A stretch of DNA of 64,000 nt, from assembly GCA_029856145.1 (NCBI GenBank), contig JAHQWK010000029.1, positions 1-64,000 on the forward strand. The letters are read 5' to 3'. The position numbers and the translations under genes were made by a program. The notes under the pieces are model-generated. The model searched no databases. It saw only the letters and a list, made by a program, of their open reading frames with translations, and was not told where the DNA came from. The DNA is from Promethearchaeia archaeon (GTDB lineage: Archaea > Asgardarchaeota > Lokiarchaeia > Sigyniarchaeales > SOKP01). Positions 62,222 to 64,000 of this stretch are shown in pieces. The stretch's first letter is position 1. Each line of letters opens with the position of its first letter.

Positions 62222-63277
62222 ATGGAAACAAGTGATTACTCAACCAAGAAAAAAAAAGTTGGAATTCCACGAGCCCTTCATTTTTATCGATATTTTCCTT
62301 TTTGGAAAAAATTACTTGAAGAATTAGATGTTGAACTCATTTTAAGTCCTCCAACTAATAAAAAAATAGTTGAGGAAGGTGTAACCCATGGATTTGGAGA
62401 ACTCTGTATCCCTGTAAAGATCTATTATGGTCAAGTATTAAAGTTAGTACAGGACCATCCAGATTTAGACTATATTTTTGTTCCGAGATATGTAGCAGAG
62501 GTAAAAGAGGCATATTTCTGTCCTAAATTTATATCGCTGCCTGATATTATTAAAATTTTACCAGAAGTGCCAAAAATATTAAACTTCGAAGTAAATGTAA
62601 AGGAGTTTCCAATTGCGACTTCAGCAATCGAGCTTGGAAAAGAATTAGGGAGAACTCAAAATCAATCTTTAAATGCGTATAGAGAAGCTCAAAAATATTT
62701 TGATGAATATCATAAATTCTTGAGAGAAGGAGCCCCTGTCAATCATGCTTTAAGATTAGTAGAAAGAAATAGACCTTTCACATTACCTAAGAAAAAACAT
62801 AAGGGAGATCTCAAATTTCTACTTCTTGGGCATGGTTATAATATTTTTGACACTTTTATTAATTTGGATTTCCAGAAAAAATTACATGATCAAGGTGTTG
62901 AGGTTCTAACAATAGAAAACTTGCCTGAATCTATTTTTAAAGTGCCAGTAATTATAAATAAACGTTTGAGGAACTACTGGAGACACGAGGAGGAGATATT
63001 GGCTGCAATCCGTTATTTTTTGACAAAGGGTCGTGATGAGATCGATGGGGTTATTTTTCTTATAAGTTTCGCGTGTGGTCCAGATAGTCTTATCTCAGAA
63101 CTAATCATGCGAGATATGAAAGTTGTAGGTTTACCTTTCTTGGAGATTACAATGGATGAACATTCGGGAGAGGCGGGAATGATTACGCGTATCGAGGCTT
63201 TTGTTGAAATGGCGCGTCGTAAGAAAAAGAAATTAGAATTGGACTCAAAAAAGACTAGTGCTGTTAAAACATTATGA
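62222..63277 (+). CDS. 2-hydroxyacyl-CoA dehydratase-related protein (DUF2229/HgdB-like)
   Basis: 351 residues. The features are of the acyl-CoA dehydratase activase-associated family: VGIPRALHFYRYFPFWKKL near the start, VTHGFGELCIPVK, SFACGPDSLISEL near 281 and DEHSGEAGMITRIEAF near the end, with cysteines in the ELCIPVK and SFACGPD positions that could bind a [4Fe-4S] cluster. It pairs with the ATP-dependent activator starting at 63590. Such systems dehydrate 2-hydroxyacyl-CoA in amino-acid fermentation, or reduce related enoyl or aryl groups. It ends with a stop overlapped by a palindrome (63275-63292). Confidence 0.85.
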   Translation: METSDYSTKKKKVGIPRALHFYRYFPFWKKLLEELDVELILSPPTNKKIVEEGVTHGFGELCIPVKIYYGQVLKLVQDHPDLDYIFVPRYVAEVKEAYFCPKFISLPDIIKILPEVPKILNFEVNVKEFPIATSAIELGKELGRTQNQSLNAYREAQKYFDEYHKFLREGAPVNHALRLVERNRPFTLPKKKHKGDLKFLLLGHGYNIFDTFINLDFQKKLHDQGVEVLTIENLPESIFKVPVIINKRLRNYWRHEEEILAAIRYFLTKGRDEIDGVIFLISFACGPDSLISELIMRDMKVVGLPFLEITMDEHSGEAGMITRIEAFVEMARRKKKKLELDSKKTSAVKTL

Positions 63278-63292
63278 ATGAACGTTCGTTCA
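63275..63292. promoter_or_regulatory. TetR/FadR-like palindrome overlapping the stop codon
   Basis: TGAATGAACGTTCGTTCA, 18 bp with a single mismatch in the two 9-bp arms (TGAATGAAC and TGAACGAAC after reverse complement). It begins at the TGA stop of the preceding gene. Palindromes of this TGAA...TTCA type bind TetR-family fatty-acid regulators such as FadR. It could control the following dehydratase-activator gene, but it lies 300 bases before it. Confidence 0.5.
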
Positions 63293-63589
63293 ATTTCTTC
63301 TCATTCTTTATAACAAGGTAAAAAGAGCTGTATTTCTTTTTTATTAAAATTAAACAGATTTTTTAATAATCAATATTACTTAAAAATCTTTCGCTGATAA
63401 AAAAATTTTATTTATTTAAATAGACATTGATAATTAAAGATTTAATGAGCTTAATGTAATAATATCAGTAATCTTATTTTTCGTTGTAAAATGTTTAAAT
63501 ATATAATTATAATTTTATTTTCTTATTTATTTAAATCGATGACTATCTAAGTAAAGTGAAGATTAATGATATGGCAAAGCTGATGAATT
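63278..63589. other. Intergenic leader of the activator gene with TATA box
   Basis: 311 bases. TTTAAATATATAA at 63494-63506 is a good archaeal TATA box, about 85-95 bases before the ATG at 63590. Apart from the palindrome at 63275-63292 no other element is recognised. Confidence 0.5.
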
Positions 63590-64000
63590 ATGGCAAATAA
63601 GAGTCTTTCTAGAATTGAAAAACGCGAAATCCAATATTTCGAAGGGTTAGAGATTGGAGCCGTTTCTGTAAAATGGGTTCGTAGAACGCAAAACGGAGAG
63701 ATATTAAATGAAGTTGTGCGACATGAGGGTTCTCCAAGAGAAAAGATAAAGAAAATATTTGATCGTTATAATGTTGATATTAATTCAAATATCGTAATAA
63801 CTGGTCAGGCTACAAGCTTTTTTCTTAATTTACCATATATTTCAGAAGTAGAATGTTTAGAAAAGGCATTATCCTTCTATAATCTGAAGCCTGACATTCT
63901 GCTCTCACTTGGGGGAGAAACTTTTAGTGTTTATCCAATGAAGAATGGAATTATTAAAAACATTATATCAACTTCAAAATGTGCTGCTGGTACGGGTGAA
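63590..64000 (+). CDS. BadF/HgdC-type ATPase activator of 2-hydroxyacyl-CoA dehydratase (3' end outside window)
   Basis: 137 codons visible, starting at ATG 63590 and cut by the end of the window. LSLGGETFSV is the phosphate-binding strand of the ASKHA (BadF/BadG/HgdC) fold, and KCAAGTGE contains the conserved cysteine-glycine motif whose cysteine helps bind the shared [4Fe-4S] cluster. It should use ATP to send an electron to the dehydratase-type partner encoded just before it. The conserved pair 62222-64000 is the recognisable part of the system. Confidence 0.85.
   Translation, partial: MANKSLSRIEKREIQYFEGLEIGAVSVKWVRRTQNGEILNEVVRHEGSPREKIKKIFDRYNVDINSNIVITGQATSFFLNLPYISEVECLEKALSFYNLKPDILLSLGGETFSVYPMKNGIIKNIISTSKCAAGTGE

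Noticed and set aside
1..64000. tRNA, rRNA, CRISPR, insertion sequences or prophage
   Set aside because: No GC-rich tRNA-like cloverleaf, repeat array, transposase or phage structural gene was seen in the window.

Overview
The window is about 64 kb of AT-rich DNA that looks like an Asgard archaeon, most likely of the Lokiarchaeia. The reasons are: Ras/Arf-like small GTPases (40576-41454, 43749-44330, 56242-57006) and a degenerate P-loop relative (8453-9490); longin-like domains fused to or near them; archaeal informational and lipid proteins (HerA-type ATPase, ERCC4/Hef-type nuclease, MCT-1-type PUA protein, geranylgeranyl reductase); archaeal TATA boxes and poly-T ends; and amino-acid and fatty-acid fermentation genes. 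No rRNA, tRNA, CRISPR array, insertion sequence or prophage was recognised. The lineage call is inference from gene content.

Layout. 1-9.5 kb: two wHTH regulators, small membrane proteins, a C_GCAxxG_C_C redox protein, HerA-like ATPase, M42 peptidase, membrane alpha/beta hydrolase, and a longin/P-loop gene broken by an in-frame TGA. 10-17.8 kb (mostly minus): corrinoid-type methyltransferase relative, geranylgeranyl reductase, then a metallo-beta-lactamase / giant wHTH-coiled-coil-PLD / longin-wHTH cluster. 18-21.5 kb: two tandem paralogous surface proteins that both appear to start at ATT. 21.5-26 kb (minus): GNAT, enoyl-CoA hydratase, 3-hydroxyacyl-CoA dehydrogenase, V4R-like protein, and two tandem low-molecular-weight phosphatase/arsenate-reductase homologues, divergent from a SIR2-TPR protein (26.2-28.6 kb). 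28.7-37.3 kb: L-aspartate oxidase, subtilase, B12/radical-SAM protein, ERCC4 nuclease, carotenoid-oxidoreductase-like flavoprotein, TauE-like transporter. 37.4-45.8 kb: acyl-CoA dehydrogenase, phosphohexomutase, longin-GTPase fusion, surface protein, coiled-coil protein, Ras-like GTPase, 2H phosphoesterase, PUA protein. 46.2-49.2 kb: a tandem duplication of a double-GNAT gene plus a surface-protein gene, one copy of the latter reduced to a short 3' scar. 49.3-64 kb: crotonase, hydrolase, tryptophanase-like lyase, glycyl-radical hydroxyproline-dehydratase-like enzyme, GTPase-RHH fusion with twin operators, orphan CheR, steroid-5-alpha-reductase-like protein, HAD phosphatase, tandem PlsC acyltransferase, and a 2-hydroxyacyl-CoA-dehydratase-related protein followed by its ATPase activator (cut by the window end).

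Metabolically the genes fit peptide and amino-acid fermentation: peptidase, tryptophanase/tyrosine phenol-lyase type enzyme, hydroxyproline dehydratase type enzyme, 2-hydroxyacyl-CoA dehydratase system, and beta-oxidation-like steps. The lipid genes mix archaeal (geranylgeranyl reductase) and bacterial/eukaryotic styles (PlsC tandem, 5-alpha-reductase-like).

The strongest candidate for an undescribed system is at 56130-57006: a Ras-like GTPase whose C-terminus is a ribbon-helix-helix DNA-binding domain. Its own promoter carries two copies of TATGTAC-N7-GTACATA, 52 bp apart, bracketing the TATA box. This suggests a nucleotide-controlled, self-regulating transcription factor built on a small GTPase. 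A second theme is initiation at ATT/ATA codons, supported three times, once by alignment with a paralogue that has ATG at the same place.
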